The notes beneath the pieces are model-generated. The model saw only the letters and a program-made list of their open reading frames with translations, made no database searches and was not told the DNA's origin. Of a DNA stretch of 41,806 bases, positions 18,182-26,227 are shown piece after piece. The stretch lies in the NCBI RefSeq assembly GCF_002095435.2, contig NZ_MJEJ02000017.1, forward strand, positions 1-41,806, given 5' to 3'. Origin of the DNA: Williamsia sp. 1138 (GTDB lineage: Bacteria > Actinomycetota > Actinomycetes > Mycobacteriales > Mycobacteriaceae). The translations under genes and the position numbers were made by a program. Numbering within the stretch: position 1 is the first letter of the stretch; the number at the start of each line of letters is the position of its first letter.

Positions 18182-18469
18182 ATGATGAGTGAAGTCGTGG
18201 GGATGAACGGCGAGTCCATTGTCTTCGACGGGGCGACGGTGGCGAAGTACCGCCATCACGGCAAGGACGAGGCTGCGCGCAACCCGGTCTCGACGTTCCG
18301 TGAATGCACCATCAAGGAAAAGACGTCGCTGCTCGGCAAGCCCAAGAAGCCTCCGCAGTTCGACGTGTTGCTGGCGATGTCAGCGTTCATGAGCCTCACG
18401 GTGGATGAGGCCGGCAAGTCCGCCGTCGAGGCGCTGGTTGCCGAGGTGCGTACGGCCGCCGGGAGATGA
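18182..18469 (+). CDS. Small soluble protein, unknown function
   Basis: A protein of about 95 residues with no signal peptide. It opens with a short beta-rich stretch (ESIVFDGATVAKYRHHG), then a basic segment (KEKTSLLGKPKKPPQFDVLL) and a helical tail (VDEAGKSAVEALVAEVRTAAG). I cannot name its family; the strand-rich core with a closing helix recalls PH-like domains, which is only a guess. GAGGGG lies just before the ATGs at 18182 and 18185. It is the last gene of the kinase group, followed by a strong terminator. Confidence 0.6.
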   Translation: MMSEVVGMNGESIVFDGATVAKYRHHGKDEAARNPVSTFRECTIKEKTSLLGKPKKPPQFDVLLAMSAFMSLTVDEAGKSAVEALVAEVRTAAGR

Positions 18470-18492
18470 GATCCGCCTTCGGTAGATGAGAA

Positions 18493-18526
18493 CGGCCCGC
18501 CCCACAAGATGTGTTGGGGCGGGCCG
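18493..18526. terminator. Strong two-way terminator
   Basis: CGGCCCGCCCC (18493-18503) and GGGGCGGGCCG (18516-18526) make a perfect 11-bp G+C stem around a 12-base loop. It sits between the convergent ends of the small protein gene and ohr. It has no U run, as is common in actinobacteria. Confidence 0.85.
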
Positions 18527-18541
18527 GTGTTCAATTGCGGA

Positions 18542-18964
18542 TCAGTCGTCGGTGACGACCACGTTGACGTCGATGTTGCCGCGTGTCGCGTTGGAATACG
18601 GGCACACTTCGTGGGCCTTGTCTGCCAGCTTCTGCGCGGTCTCGTGGTCGAGATTCGGCAGGGCCACCTCGAGCTCGACGGCCAGGCCGAAGCCGCCGTT
18701 GTCCAGGCTGCCGATCGACACCCGTGCACCGACTGTCGAGTCGGTGACGTCTGCTTTGTCTTGTCCGGCGACCATCCGAAGGGCCGAGTGGAAGCAGGCC
18801 GCGTAACCGGCAGCGAAGAGCTGCTCGGGGTTGGTGCCGACCCCGCTGCCGCCCATCTCCTTGGGGATCGACAAATCGAGGTCGACCTTGCCGTCGGAGG
18901 TGCGTGCGTGGCCGTCACGGCCTTCGCCGGTGGCCAGTGCTTCGGCGGTGTAGATGGCTTTCAT
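18542..18964 (-). CDS. ohr: Organic hydroperoxide reductase Ohr
   Basis: A 140-residue OsmC/Ohr-family peroxidase that reduces lipid and other organic peroxides with a redox-active cysteine pair. The two catalytic cysteines are C57 in AAGYAACFHSAL and C121 in EVCPYSNATRGN, both in the typical Ohr context. The start MKAIYTAEALATGEGRDG is the standard Ohr N-terminus. The frame stays open upstream through ohrR, but that part is not coding. It lies just after ohrR on the same strand, and a perfect 13-bp palindrome lies between them. Confidence 0.95.
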   Translation of the reverse strand: MKAIYTAEALATGEGRDGHARTSDGKVDLDLSIPKEMGGSGVGTNPEQLFAAGYAACFHSALRMVAGQDKADVTDSTVGARVSIGSLDNGGFGLAVELEVALPNLDHETAQKLADKAHEVCPYSNATRGNIDVNVVVTDD

Positions 18965-18981
18965 CGGATGTGCCTTTCGTT

Positions 18982-18994
18982 GTGAACTGTTCAC
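18982..18994. promoter_or_regulatory. Perfect 13-bp palindrome before ohr
   Basis: GTGAAC-T-GTTCAC, 17 bases upstream of the ohr start and overlapping the ohrR stop codon. It may be an operator for a separate ohr promoter. It differs from the palindrome upstream of ohrR. Confidence 0.4.
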
Positions 18995-19437
18995 GAGTCG
19001 GCGGATGTGCCGACGTCGCGTAGGGCCTGGGTCAGACTCTGGACCGCATCGCGGAGGCTCTCGATTTCGGAGACACTCAATCCGCTTGCACCGAAAAGGT
19101 TTTCGGGAATGCACTGTGCCTGGGATTCGAGTTCGCGACCGGAGTCGGTGAGCGTCACCTCGACGGACCGCTCGTCGGTGGCGGATCTGCGGCGCTGAAC
19201 GAACCCGATGGCTTCGAGTCGCTTGAGCAGTGGCGACAGCGTGCCCGAATCGAGGTGCAGTCGCTCGCCCAGTCTGCGGACGGTGACCCGCTCCTCCTCC
19301 CACAACACGAGCAGTACGAGGTACTGCGGGTAGGTGAGCCCGATCTGGTCGAGCAGCGGGCGGTATGCGGCGGTGGTGGCCCGCGATGCCGAGTACAGCG
19401 CGAAGCACAGTTGGCGATCGAGTTGAAGTGCGGTCAC
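18991..19437 (-). CDS. ohrR: MarR-family organic peroxide sensor OhrR
   Basis: A repressor of about 148 residues that releases DNA when its reactive cysteine is oxidised by organic peroxides. The sensing cysteine is C11 in [13 protein letters not shown], the normal position in OhrR. The winged helix is visible in [41 protein letters not shown] (in part). I chose the GTG at 19437; the in-frame GTG at 19455 would overlap the operator and add residues not typical of the family. It precedes ohr and a palindrome at 19453-19467 lies at its start, fitting autorepression. Confidence 0.92.
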   Translation of the reverse strand: MTALQLDRQLCFALYSASRATTAAYRPLLDQIGLTYPQYLVLLVLWEEERVTVRRLGERLHLDSGTLSPLLKRLEAIGFVQRRRSATDERSVEVTLTDSGRELESQAQCIPENLFGASGLSVSEIESLRDAVQSLTQALRDVGTSADS

Positions 19438-19452
19438 TCGTAAAACATAGCC

Positions 19453-19467
19453 CACAATTCAGTTGTG
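19453..19467. promoter_or_regulatory. OhrR operator-like palindrome
   Basis: CACAATTCAGTTGTG, an imperfect A+T-centred palindrome (outer arms CACAA/TTGTG perfect) just upstream of the ohrR start. OhrR operators in other bacteria are palindromes built around ACAATT/AATTGT, so this is the expected autoregulatory site. Confidence 0.6.
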
Positions 19468-19485
19468 CACAACCTTATCGGTCGT

Positions 19486-19998
19486 TCAGCCCTGCAATCG
19501 CTGGTAGACGCCGGCCACGTAGGCGGCCTGGCCTGCGTGTTGCAGGTCATCGGAGATGACGCTGATCAGTCGCACACCAAGCGTCACCGCCGGCGTCCAG
19601 TTCTCGTCGACGACAACGTCGAGATCCGCTCCGGACAGCGACCGCAGGTATTCGACTGTTCGCTTGTGAGTGGCATCGTGATAGCCGAGGAGCAACTCGC
19701 GATCGGCAGCGACGGCTGCGACGTCAGCTGATGAGTGGCCATACCCGATGTCAGAGGCGTCGAACGGCAACCCGAAGCGCTCTGCCCACCCGGCAGCCGT
19801 CCACACCTGTTCGGAGTCGGCGACGCCTGCGACGTGGTCATCCTGCACTCGGGTGAGGTGCCAGATGAGCCAGCCGATCGTGTTGGCGTCGGAATCGATG
19901 CGGTACGTCAGCGCCGGAGGGGGCAGCTCGTCGACGGTGGCATGGACGACTTCATGTATCCGGGCGAAAGCATCGACCAAGATCTCGGACTCGTTCAC
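19486..19998 (-). CDS. DinB-superfamily (DUF664) metal-binding protein
   Basis: A 170-residue four-helix-bundle protein of the DinB/DUF664 group. Likely metal ligands are H47 (LIWHLTRVQDDH), with H55 nearby, and H154 (DDLQHAGQAAYVAG), in the pattern of actinobacterial members that act as mycothiol- or other thiol-dependent transferases. The exact reaction is unknown. The GTG at 19998 has GGAAGG a few bases upstream; the longer open frame to 20094 is not supported. It is divergent from the PhoD-like gene with about 107 bases between. Confidence 0.82.
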   Translation of the reverse strand: MNESEILVDAFARIHEVVHATVDELPPPALTYRIDSDANTIGWLIWHLTRVQDDHVAGVADSEQVWTAAGWAERFGLPFDASDIGYGHSSADVAAVAADRELLLGYHDATHKRTVEYLRSLSGADLDVVVDENWTPAVTLGVRLISVISDDLQHAGQAAYVAGVYQRLQG

Positions 19999-20105
19999 GA
20001 GTTTCCTTCCGTTGGGGTTTGCCGAGTACCCGTTTCTGGTCTCAGTACGCGCGTCTGACCGGCAAACAGTGCGCAGGTGGGGCTGCGCGTGCAAACGTGG
20101 TAGCC

Positions 20106-21785
20106 GTGAGTATCGAAAGCCCTGCGCTTGTTCTCGGCCCCATCCTGCGTTTCGTCGACTCCACGCGTGCCACGGTGTGGGTCGAGACCGATCGCGCCTG
20201 CGCGGTGGAGGTCAGCACGTCGACAGGTCAATCCGGGATGGAGCAGACCTGGGATGTCCACGACCATCACTACGCGGTGATCCAACTGCGGGGACTGCCT
20301 GCCGCAACCCTCATCGACTACACCGTGACGCTCACCGCGGCCGCTGATGTGGGAGAGGCCGGTGTCACCGTCCGTTCTGGTGGCCGCCTGCACACCGCGT
20401 CGGACGATGCCCCTCTGACCGTCGCATTCGGATCGTGCCGGCGTGGGGACACCTACGACGATGAATCCCTCAAGGCGATCGGGGCCGACGGGCTGGCCGG
20501 CTTGGCGCGCCGTGTCGAGGCTCAAGGCCCCGACGAATGGCCACAGCTGCTGCTGTTGCTCGGCGACCAGGTGTACGCCGACGATCCGTCGCCCGAGATC
20601 AAAGCGCTCCTGCGGGAGCGGCGAGCGTCTCGCAACGATCCCGAACTCGGAGAGGAAGTACTCGAGGAGATCTGCGACTTCGAGGAGTACACGTGGCTCT
20701 ATCGCGAGTCGTGGGGTGTGGACGAGGTCAGTGGATTGATGGCGTCGATTCCCAGCTGCATGATCCTCGACGACCACGACCTGCGCGACGACTGGAACTC
20801 TTCCCTGGACTGGCGCAAGACCATGGAGCAGAAGTCCTGGTGGCGCCGCCGCGTCATCGGGGCGTTCTCGTCGTACTACGTCTATCAGCATCTGGGAAAC
20901 CTGTCGCCCGACGAACTCGGGAAAGATGCTCTCTACGGGGCTATTCGGGCCGCGGCCACGAGCGGCGAGCGGGAGAAGTTGTTGTCCGACTTCGCTCTCC
21001 TGGCGGACAGTGAGCCAGAATCCGCGCGCTGGAGTTACGTTCGCGACCTGGGGAACACCCGGATCATCATGATCGATTCGCGCTGTTCTCGCGACCTGGA
21101 TCCGGAGCGGCGCGCCATGCTCGACGATGCCGAGTGGAAGTGGCTGAGCGAGCGCGCAACCGAAACCTCCGCACGACACATCGTGTTCGGCACGTCTCTG
21201 CCCTATCTGATGCTGCCTGCGCTGCACCACCTCGAGCAGTGGAACGAGGCGGTGGCCCAGGGTGCGTGGGGCAAGCGATTCGCCAAGGTCGGCGAGAAGC
21301 TGCGACTGGAGCTCGATCTCGAGCACTGGGCAGCATTCGGTAACTCCTTCCGGGACATGGTCGGTCTGGTCGACGACCTCGTGGATCACCCACGCCCTCC
21401 CGCAAGCATTCTGTGGCTCTCGGGTGACGTGCACTGCTCGTATGTCGCCCGGGCCGATCTGAGCGATCGGGGTACCGAGCGAACCGCGTTGTATCAGTTG
21501 ACGATGTCACCGTTCCGGAATCCGCTCGAACGTCCGATCCGTGTGGTGAACCGTGTCGCCATCCGCAAACCCATCGTGAAGTTCATGCGGTTCCTGTCCC
21601 GGCGCGCGGGGGTCGGCGATGTGCCCATCACCTGGCAAGCGCAAGCAGGCCCGTGGTTCGACAATGGCGTGATGTCGTTGCGGCTCGACGGTGATCAGGC
21701 ATCGGTGCAGATCGACCATGCCTCCACCGGCGCCGACGGCACGCAACGGCTCACCCGTACCCACGAGATGGAGCTGACGCCCTGA
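20106..21785 (+). CDS. PhoD-like alkaline phosphatase/phosphodiesterase
   Basis: A 559-residue metallophosphatase of the PhoD family. An N-terminal beta domain (about 1-95) precedes the catalytic part, where FGSCRRGDTYDD, LLLLGDQVYADD, MILDDHDLRDDWN and LWLSGDVHCSYVA supply the usual metal ligands. No Tat or Sec signal peptide is seen from the GTG at 20106, which is unusual, since most PhoD enzymes are exported; the protein may be intracellular. Starts further upstream give no signal either. It overlaps nothing and is followed after 66 bases by a kinase gene. Confidence 0.85.
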   Translation: MSIESPALVLGPILRFVDSTRATVWVETDRACAVEVSTSTGQSGMEQTWDVHDHHYAVIQLRGLPAATLIDYTVTLTAAADVGEAGVTVRSGGRLHTASDDAPLTVAFGSCRRGDTYDDESLKAIGADGLAGLARRVEAQGPDEWPQLLLLLGDQVYADDPSPEIKALLRERRASRNDPELGEEVLEEICDFEEYTWLYRESWGVDEVSGLMASIPSCMILDDHDLRDDWNSSLDWRKTMEQKSWWRRRVIGAFSSYYVYQHLGNLSPDELGKDALYGAIRAAATSGEREKLLSDFALLADSEPESARWSYVRDLGNTRIIMIDSRCSRDLDPERRAMLDDAEWKWLSERATETSARHIVFGTSLPYLMLPALHHLEQWNEAVAQGAWGKRFAKVGEKLRLELDLEHWAAFGNSFRDMVGLVDDLVDHPRPPASILWLSGDVHCSYVARADLSDRGTERTALYQLTMSPFRNPLERPIRVVNRVAIRKPIVKFMRFLSRRAGVGDVPITWQAQAGPWFDNGVMSLRLDGDQASVQIDHASTGADGTQRLTRTHEMELTP

Positions 21786-21851
21786 GGATCTCGGCGCACA
21801 GCTGACCAACGACGGCTTCGACGCGCCCGCGACGGGATTCCGCTCTACGCT

Positions 21852-22787
21852 GTGCCCGTGATCCTCGTTCCGGGTACTCGAGTCGCCGGTGTCACCGTGC
21901 GCGCCCATCTGGGCAGCGGGGGGACCAGCGAGGTCTACAAGGTTTACAACCCGGTTGCCGACCGGATCGAAGCACTCAAGGTTCTCGATACGGAGTTCAC
22001 CTCCGTCGATATCGCCCGAATGCGTTTCGAGCGGGAGTTCGAGATCGCCCGCAGTCTCGAGCATCCGCATATCGTGGCCATGTACCGCTCCGGTGAGATG
22101 GCCGGCGAGGTGCTCGGACCCGAACAGGTACGCAGCGCGCTGTGGATGACGATGCAGTACGTGGAGGGGACCACCGCGGCGGTGCTGATCCCGGCACCGC
22201 ATGGTCAGCCACGTCTGCCGCTGGTGTTGGAGGTGCTCACCCAGATTGCGGAGGCACTCGACTTCGCGCATCGCATGGATGTGCTCCACCGCGATGTGAA
22301 GCCATCGAACATCCTCATCGGGCATGAAACCGAAATATCCGCCGTGCTCACCGATTTCGGTATCGCTCGGTTCCTGGACGATACTCGTCCCGTCGCACAG
22401 AACGGACGTATCGTCGGCTCGATTCCGTATGCTGCACCCGAAATGCTTCAGGGTCAACAACTGTCGACCGCAACCGATGTCTATTCGCTGGCCTGTACCG
22501 TCGTGGAGCTGCTCACGGGCAGGCCGCCGTTCCCGTATCCCACGACCTTCGGGATCGTGCACGCGCACATTGCCGGTGTTCCCCCCGATGTCGGTGACCG
22601 GCGCAGGTGGCTGCCACGTGCGATCGACTCGATCCTCGGTAAGGCGCTGGCCAAGGATCCGGAAGATCGGTACCAAAGCTGTTCGGAACTCATCGATCTG
22701 ATCAAGAACGTTTTACGGGACGTGCCGGTGCCGCCGGACTCGCCCCGGCCGTTCGGGTGGTCACGACTGCGGAACAGAGGTCGCTGA
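21852..22787 (+). CDS. Soluble Ser/Thr protein kinase
   Basis: A 311-residue kinase consisting of little more than the catalytic domain. It has a glycine loop GSGGTSEVY (21-29), K43 in IEALKVLD, H146-R-D148-VKPSN, D168-F-G and AAPEM. An insertion-like stretch between strands four and five (GEVLGPEQVRSALWMTMQYVEG, in part) is longer than in PknF. No membrane span or sensor domain follows the kinase, in contrast to the kinase at 15010-16518. GTGs at 21852 and 21858 are both possible starts. A rare TTA leucine codon occurs near its end. Its targets are unknown. Confidence 0.88.
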   Translation: MPVILVPGTRVAGVTVRAHLGSGGTSEVYKVYNPVADRIEALKVLDTEFTSVDIARMRFEREFEIARSLEHPHIVAMYRSGEMAGEVLGPEQVRSALWMTMQYVEGTTAAVLIPAPHGQPRLPLVLEVLTQIAEALDFAHRMDVLHRDVKPSNILIGHETEISAVLTDFGIARFLDDTRPVAQNGRIVGSIPYAAPEMLQGQQLSTATDVYSLACTVVELLTGRPPFPYPTTFGIVHAHIAGVPPDVGDRRRWLPRAIDSILGKALAKDPEDRYQSCSELIDLIKNVLRDVPVPPDSPRPFGWSRLRNRGR

Positions 22788-22922
22788 CAAACGCGTCCTG
22801 GCGACACGATGTCTGATCTTACGCAGTGTTTACGTTCCCCGAGTGTCGTGAACTGCCCGCCACGGTTACCGTTGCACACGTCTTATCTGAACAGTTGGAT
22901 AGACGCCTGAATCTCCCCTTCG

Positions 22923-22983
22923 GGCACGGTGCAGCGGCGGACCAGAGCTGCCCGGGATCGCCGCCCCCCGACCGCGCCGTGCC
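22923..22983 (+). other. Nested inverted repeats in the ansP leader
   Basis: GGCACGG (22923-22929) pairs with CCGTGCC (22977-22983), and inside it GCGGCG (22934-22939) pairs with CGCCGC (22959-22964). The structure ends 26 bases before the permease start. It could be a leader RNA fold affecting expression or only G+C-rich chance pairing. Confidence 0.35.
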
Positions 22984-23009
22984 GCAGACCAATCGTGAGG
23001 ATTACGACG

Positions 23010-24533
23010 ATGAGTACAACTCCGGTAGAGAGTTCGGGATACGACAACTCCGCGCTCGCCCACGAGGACGAGGGCTATCACAAAGGACTCAAGCCTCGAC
23101 AGATCCAGATGATCGCCATCGGCGGCGCCATCGGCACCGGGCTCTTCCTGGGAGCCGGTAGCCGCCTCCGTGACGCCGGTCCGGGACTGTTCATCGTCTA
23201 TGCCATCTGTGGCGTCTTCGTCTTCTTCATCCTGCGTGCCCTCGGCGAGCTGGTGCTCCACCGCCCGTCCTCAGGATCCTTCGTGTCGTACGCGCGCGAG
23301 TTCTACGGCGAGAAAACAGCATTCGTCACCGGCTGGTTGTACTTCTTCAACTGGGCCATGACCGCGATCGTCGATGTCACGGCCATTGCGCTCTACGTCC
23401 ACTACTGGAGCATGTTCGAGGACATTCCCCAGTGGTCGATCGCCTTGGTCGCGCTCGTCTTCGTGCTCCTCCTGAACATGATCTCGGTGAAGTGGTTCGG
23501 AGAGATGGAGTTCTGGGCATCGATCATCAAGGTGTTCGCGCTCGTTGCCTTCCTGGTCGTCGGCACCATCTTCTTGGCGGGGCGCTTCGAGATCAACGAC
23601 CAGGCAACGGGTTTCAGCGTCCTGAGTGACAACGGAGGATTGTTCCCGACAGGTCTGTGGTCATTGGTGCTCGTCACCTCGGGGGTGATCTTCGCCTACG
23701 CCGCAGTGGAACTGGTCGGCACCGCAGCCGGCGAGACCGAGAACCCGGAAAAGATCATGCCCCGGGCCATCAACTCGGTGATCTTCCGCATCGCGATCTT
23801 CTACGTCGGTTCGCTGGTCCTGCTCGCATTGCTGTTGCCGTACACCGATTACGCGGCAGGGGAGAGCCCATTCGTGACGTTCTTCGCCGCGATCGGGATG
23901 CCTGCCGCCGGCGGCATCATGAACATGGTGGTGTTGACCGCGGCGCTGTCCAGCCTGAACGCCGGCTTGTACTCGACCGGCCGCACCCTGCGCTCGATGG
24001 CGATGAACGGCAGCGCCCCGCAATTCACCGGGAAGATGAACAAGAACGGCGTACCGTTCGGCGGAATCGCTCTCACCGGCGTCCTGACACTACTCGGTAT
24101 CCTGCTGAATCTTGTTGTGCCCGAGGAGGCATTCAACATCGCGCTGGATCTCTCCGCGCTCGGGATCATCTCCACCTGGGGCATGATCGTGCTGTGTCAG
24201 ATCCAGCTCTACCGGTGGGAGAAGAAGGGCATTCTGCAACGGCCGGCGTTCCGGCTGCCGTGGACTCCGTGGACCAGCTACGCGACGTTGCTCTTCCTCG
24301 CCGCCGTGACGGCGCTGATGTGCTACGACAACTACTGGAACCTCGTCGCCATCATCGTGATCACCCCGATGCTCATCGGAGGCTGGTACGCGGTGCGCGG
24401 GAGGGTCTTGACCATGGCGGAAGCGCGGGTCGGGTACACCGGTGAGTATCCGGTGGTGCCGGGGATCATTCCACCGGTCGCGCACCCAGAGCATCAGCGC
24501 AAACATCACGATGGCGACGGTGGCGAGCACTGA
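23010..24533 (+). CDS. ansP: L-asparagine permease, AnsP-like
   Basis: A 507-residue amino acid-polyamine-organocation (APC) transporter with about twelve membrane spans. The start of span one, [17 protein letters not shown], and the segments [29 protein letters not shown] (in part) and [22 protein letters not shown] match asparagine permeases AnsP closely; related GabP and CycA carriers are the main alternatives. It would import asparagine (nitrogen source) with protons. The ATG at 23010 has GTGAGG upstream; the open frame before it is the structured leader. It stands alone as a transcription unit. Confidence 0.88.
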   Translation: MSTTPVESSGYDNSALAHEDEGYHKGLKPRQIQMIAIGGAIGTGLFLGAGSRLRDAGPGLFIVYAICGVFVFFILRALGELVLHRPSSGSFVSYAREFYGEKTAFVTGWLYFFNWAMTAIVDVTAIALYVHYWSMFEDIPQWSIALVALVFVLLLNMISVKWFGEMEFWASIIKVFALVAFLVVGTIFLAGRFEINDQATGFSVLSDNGGLFPTGLWSLVLVTSGVIFAYAAVELVGTAAGETENPEKIMPRAINSVIFRIAIFYVGSLVLLALLLPYTDYAAGESPFVTFFAAIGMPAAGGIMNMVVLTAALSSLNAGLYSTGRTLRSMAMNGSAPQFTGKMNKNGVPFGGIALTGVLTLLGILLNLVVPEEAFNIALDLSALGIISTWGMIVLCQIQLYRWEKKGILQRPAFRLPWTPWTSYATLLFLAAVTALMCYDNYWNLVAIIVITPMLIGGWYAVRGRVLTMAEARVGYTGEYPVVPGIIPPVAHPEHQRKHHDGDGGEH

Positions 24534-24587
24534 CCAGCGTCTGCGGACACCTGGCCCGAGGGTGGCGGCATCGCTACCCTCGGGTTC

Positions 24588-24791
24588 ATGGCGATCAACA
24601 AGAACGACAAAGTGTCATGGAATACCCCGCAGGGTGCCACCGAGGGCAAGGCCGTCGAGAAGCGAACCAAAGAGTTCACGTTCGACGGGCAGAAGTTCAA
24701 AGCCAGTGACGACGACCCGTACTGGATCGTGGAGTCGTCCAAGTCGGGTAAGCAGGCCGCTCACAAAGAGTCTTCGCTGAAGGCGAAGTAG
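24588..24791 (+). CDS. DUF2945 small protein
   Basis: A 67-residue protein of the DUF2945 family (Tudor-like 'hypervirulence-associated' domain). The single small beta domain is seen in KNDKVSWNTPQGATEGKAV, DGQKFKASDDDPYWIVESS and the end KSGKQAAHKESSLK. It is basic and soluble; members are often stress-linked and may bind nucleic acid, which is not proven. TACCCT (24575-24580) seven bases before the ATG is a good -10 hexamer, so the messenger is probably leaderless. Confidence 0.85.
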   Translation: MAINKNDKVSWNTPQGATEGKAVEKRTKEFTFDGQKFKASDDDPYWIVESSKSGKQAAHKESSLKAK

Positions 24792-24889
24792 GCGGCTGAA
24801 GGCAAAGTAGGCGCGCTCAAAAGGAGAAGGGGCAGGTCACCGGGGTCGGCACGCCTGTGCGACGGCCGGCTGACGCTGCCCTTACATGC

Positions 24890-24938
24890 AAAAAAGTGAG
24901 CTGGCGGCGATTGCTTCGCTCAGCCAGCTCACTTTTTT
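24890..24938. terminator. Intrinsic two-way terminator
   Basis: A perfect stem joins AAAAAGTGAGCTGGC (24891-24905) to GCCAGCTCACTTTTT (24923-24937), with flanking A and T runs giving a U tract in both directions. It separates the convergent DUF2945 and cspA genes. Confidence 0.93.
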
Positions 24939-24953
24939 TTGAAGTTTGGCGAC

Positions 24954-25157
24954 TTAGATCGCGGTTACTCCGGTAGCCTGCGGGCCTTTTGCGCCCTGTC
25001 CGATTTCGAACTCGACTCGCTGATTCTCTTCGAGGGTGCGGAAGCCGCCGCCCTGGATCTCAGAGTAATGAACGAAGACGTCATCCGAACCGCCATCGGG
25101 GGCGATGAAGCCGAAGCCCTTTTCGCCGTTGAACCATTTCACAGTTCCCTGTGCCAT
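24954..25157 (-). CDS. cspA: Cold shock protein, CspA family
   Basis: A 67-residue single cold-shock domain that binds single-stranded RNA/DNA. The RNA-binding motifs KGFGFI and VFVHY are intact, and the protein begins [22 protein letters not shown] lies upstream of the ATG at 25157. A long A+T-containing upstream region on the minus strand could give the extended leader common in cold-shock genes. The frame is open further upstream to 25433, but that is not part of the protein. Confidence 0.97.
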   Translation of the reverse strand: MAQGTVKWFNGEKGFGFIAPDGGSDDVFVHYSEIQGGGFRTLEENQRVEFEIGQGAKGPQATGVTAI

Positions 25158-25510
25158 ATTAAAGTACTTCTCTCTTTTTTCCTGCAGAACGCATGAACAC
25201 GCCCCTGCACATAGTGTTGCACGGATTGCGGCAAACCGATAGCGGTGATCGAGATTATTTCTTCGTCGCAGGTGAGAGGACCTCCGCCCGGCGTGCCGCG
25301 CAGGTCTGGGTCGGGGGTCGGGCGGGCGAGGAAGGCCAGCTGCAGCGCCACCGAGACCGCAGTTGCGACCAGTGGGACGGTAAGTTGCGTTACGCCGGAA
25401 CTGTTGCCTGGCAACGCAATTGCTGCCACGCAACGCGCTTCGGAAGCCGACTCGAGCGCCGTACTACTCGATCCAATCGAGTTCCAATCCGCGATCGCTA
25501 TCTTGCAGCG
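25158..25510. other. Divergent intergenic region between cspA and the LpqN-type gene
   Basis: No gene is supported here. The part near cspA is A+T-richer and pyrimidine-rich. Between 25385 and 25436 there is repeat structure: TTGCGTT (25385-25391) with AACGCAA (25413-25419), an inner perfect palindrome GTTGCC-T-GGCAAC (25403-25415), and GCAACGC twice (25411-25417, 25430-25436). Promoters for both genes must lie in this stretch. Confidence 0.6.
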
Positions 25511-26227
25511 ATGAACCTCTCGAAGATCGGATCAGCCACCGCCGTAGCGGCCATGGCGCTCGCAGTGACCCTCGCCGGCTGCGGTGGCGACAGCAGTTCG
25601 GACAGCAGTGCGTCCTCGGCGACATCGTCGGCTGCCGCATCGACGTCATCCGCGAGCACCAGCGCATCGCTTGAACCGCGGGACATCGACGACGCTGCCG
25701 GGACCAACTTCACGATCGCCGACTACATCAAGGACAACAACATCACGGAGACGCCCATCAAGATGGGGGATCCAGACGCGCCGACCATCGATCTGCCGAT
25801 CCCGCAGGGGTGGTCGCCGGCCGGTGAGGACACACCGGACTATGCATACGCCGCGATCGTCTACACGGGCGACGATGCATCCGGGTCGGACTACACGCCC
25901 AACTTCGTGGCCTTGTTGTCGAGGCTGGAGGGCAATGTCGACGCCGACGCACTGATCGACGCAGCCGGTGGTGAGCTCAAGAACCTGCCGAGCGCGGAGA
26001 TCGTCGACGAGCGCGAAGCGACACTGTCGGGCTTTCCCGCCTACGAAATCGCGGCGACCTACGACCTCGAGGGCACGGCGGCTCTCAGCGCGCAGAAGAC
26101 CGTGATCATCACCACGCCCAGCGGCGAAACCTACATCCTGCAGCTCAACGGAACGAGTGATCAGGCGCAGGCCGACATCCTCGGCGACGCGGCGAACACC
26201 ATAGACACGGCGACGATCGAACCCTGA
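25511..26227 (+). CDS. LpqN/LpqT-family lipoprotein
   Basis: A 238-residue lipoprotein with signal peptide and lipobox TLAGC, a low-complexity Ser/Ala/Thr linker of about 40 residues, then a domain like mycobacterial LpqN: FTIADYIKDNNITETPIKMGDPDAPTIDLPIPQGW (in part) followed by alternating strands and helices. In mycobacteria this family is surface-exposed and linked to envelope transport; its role here is unknown. The ATG at 25511 is required by the signal peptide; the open frame back to 25193 is non-coding. Its stop abuts the stop of the convergent large regulator. Confidence 0.85.
   Translation: MNLSKIGSATAVAAMALAVTLAGCGGDSSSDSSASSATSSAAASTSSASTSASLEPRDIDDAAGTNFTIADYIKDNNITETPIKMGDPDAPTIDLPIPQGWSPAGEDTPDYAYAAIVYTGDDASGSDYTPNFVALLSRLEGNVDADALIDAAGGELKNLPSAEIVDEREATLSGFPAYEIAATYDLEGTAALSAQKTVIITTPSGETYILQLNGTSDQAQADILGDAANTIDTATIEP

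Noticed and set aside
18542-19408. A single long minus-strand gene covering ohr and most of ohrR
   Set aside because: Ohr begins at 18964 with its normal N-terminus; the rest is the wrong frame of ohrR.
19995-21434. Open frame of 479 codons on the minus strand opposite the PhoD-like gene
   Set aside because: The plus strand encodes all phosphatase metal motifs; the antisense frame has no recognisable domain.
25193-25510. N-terminal extension of the LpqN-type lipoprotein
   Set aside because: The signal peptide and lipobox start at 25511; the extension is an arginine-rich translation of the intergenic region.
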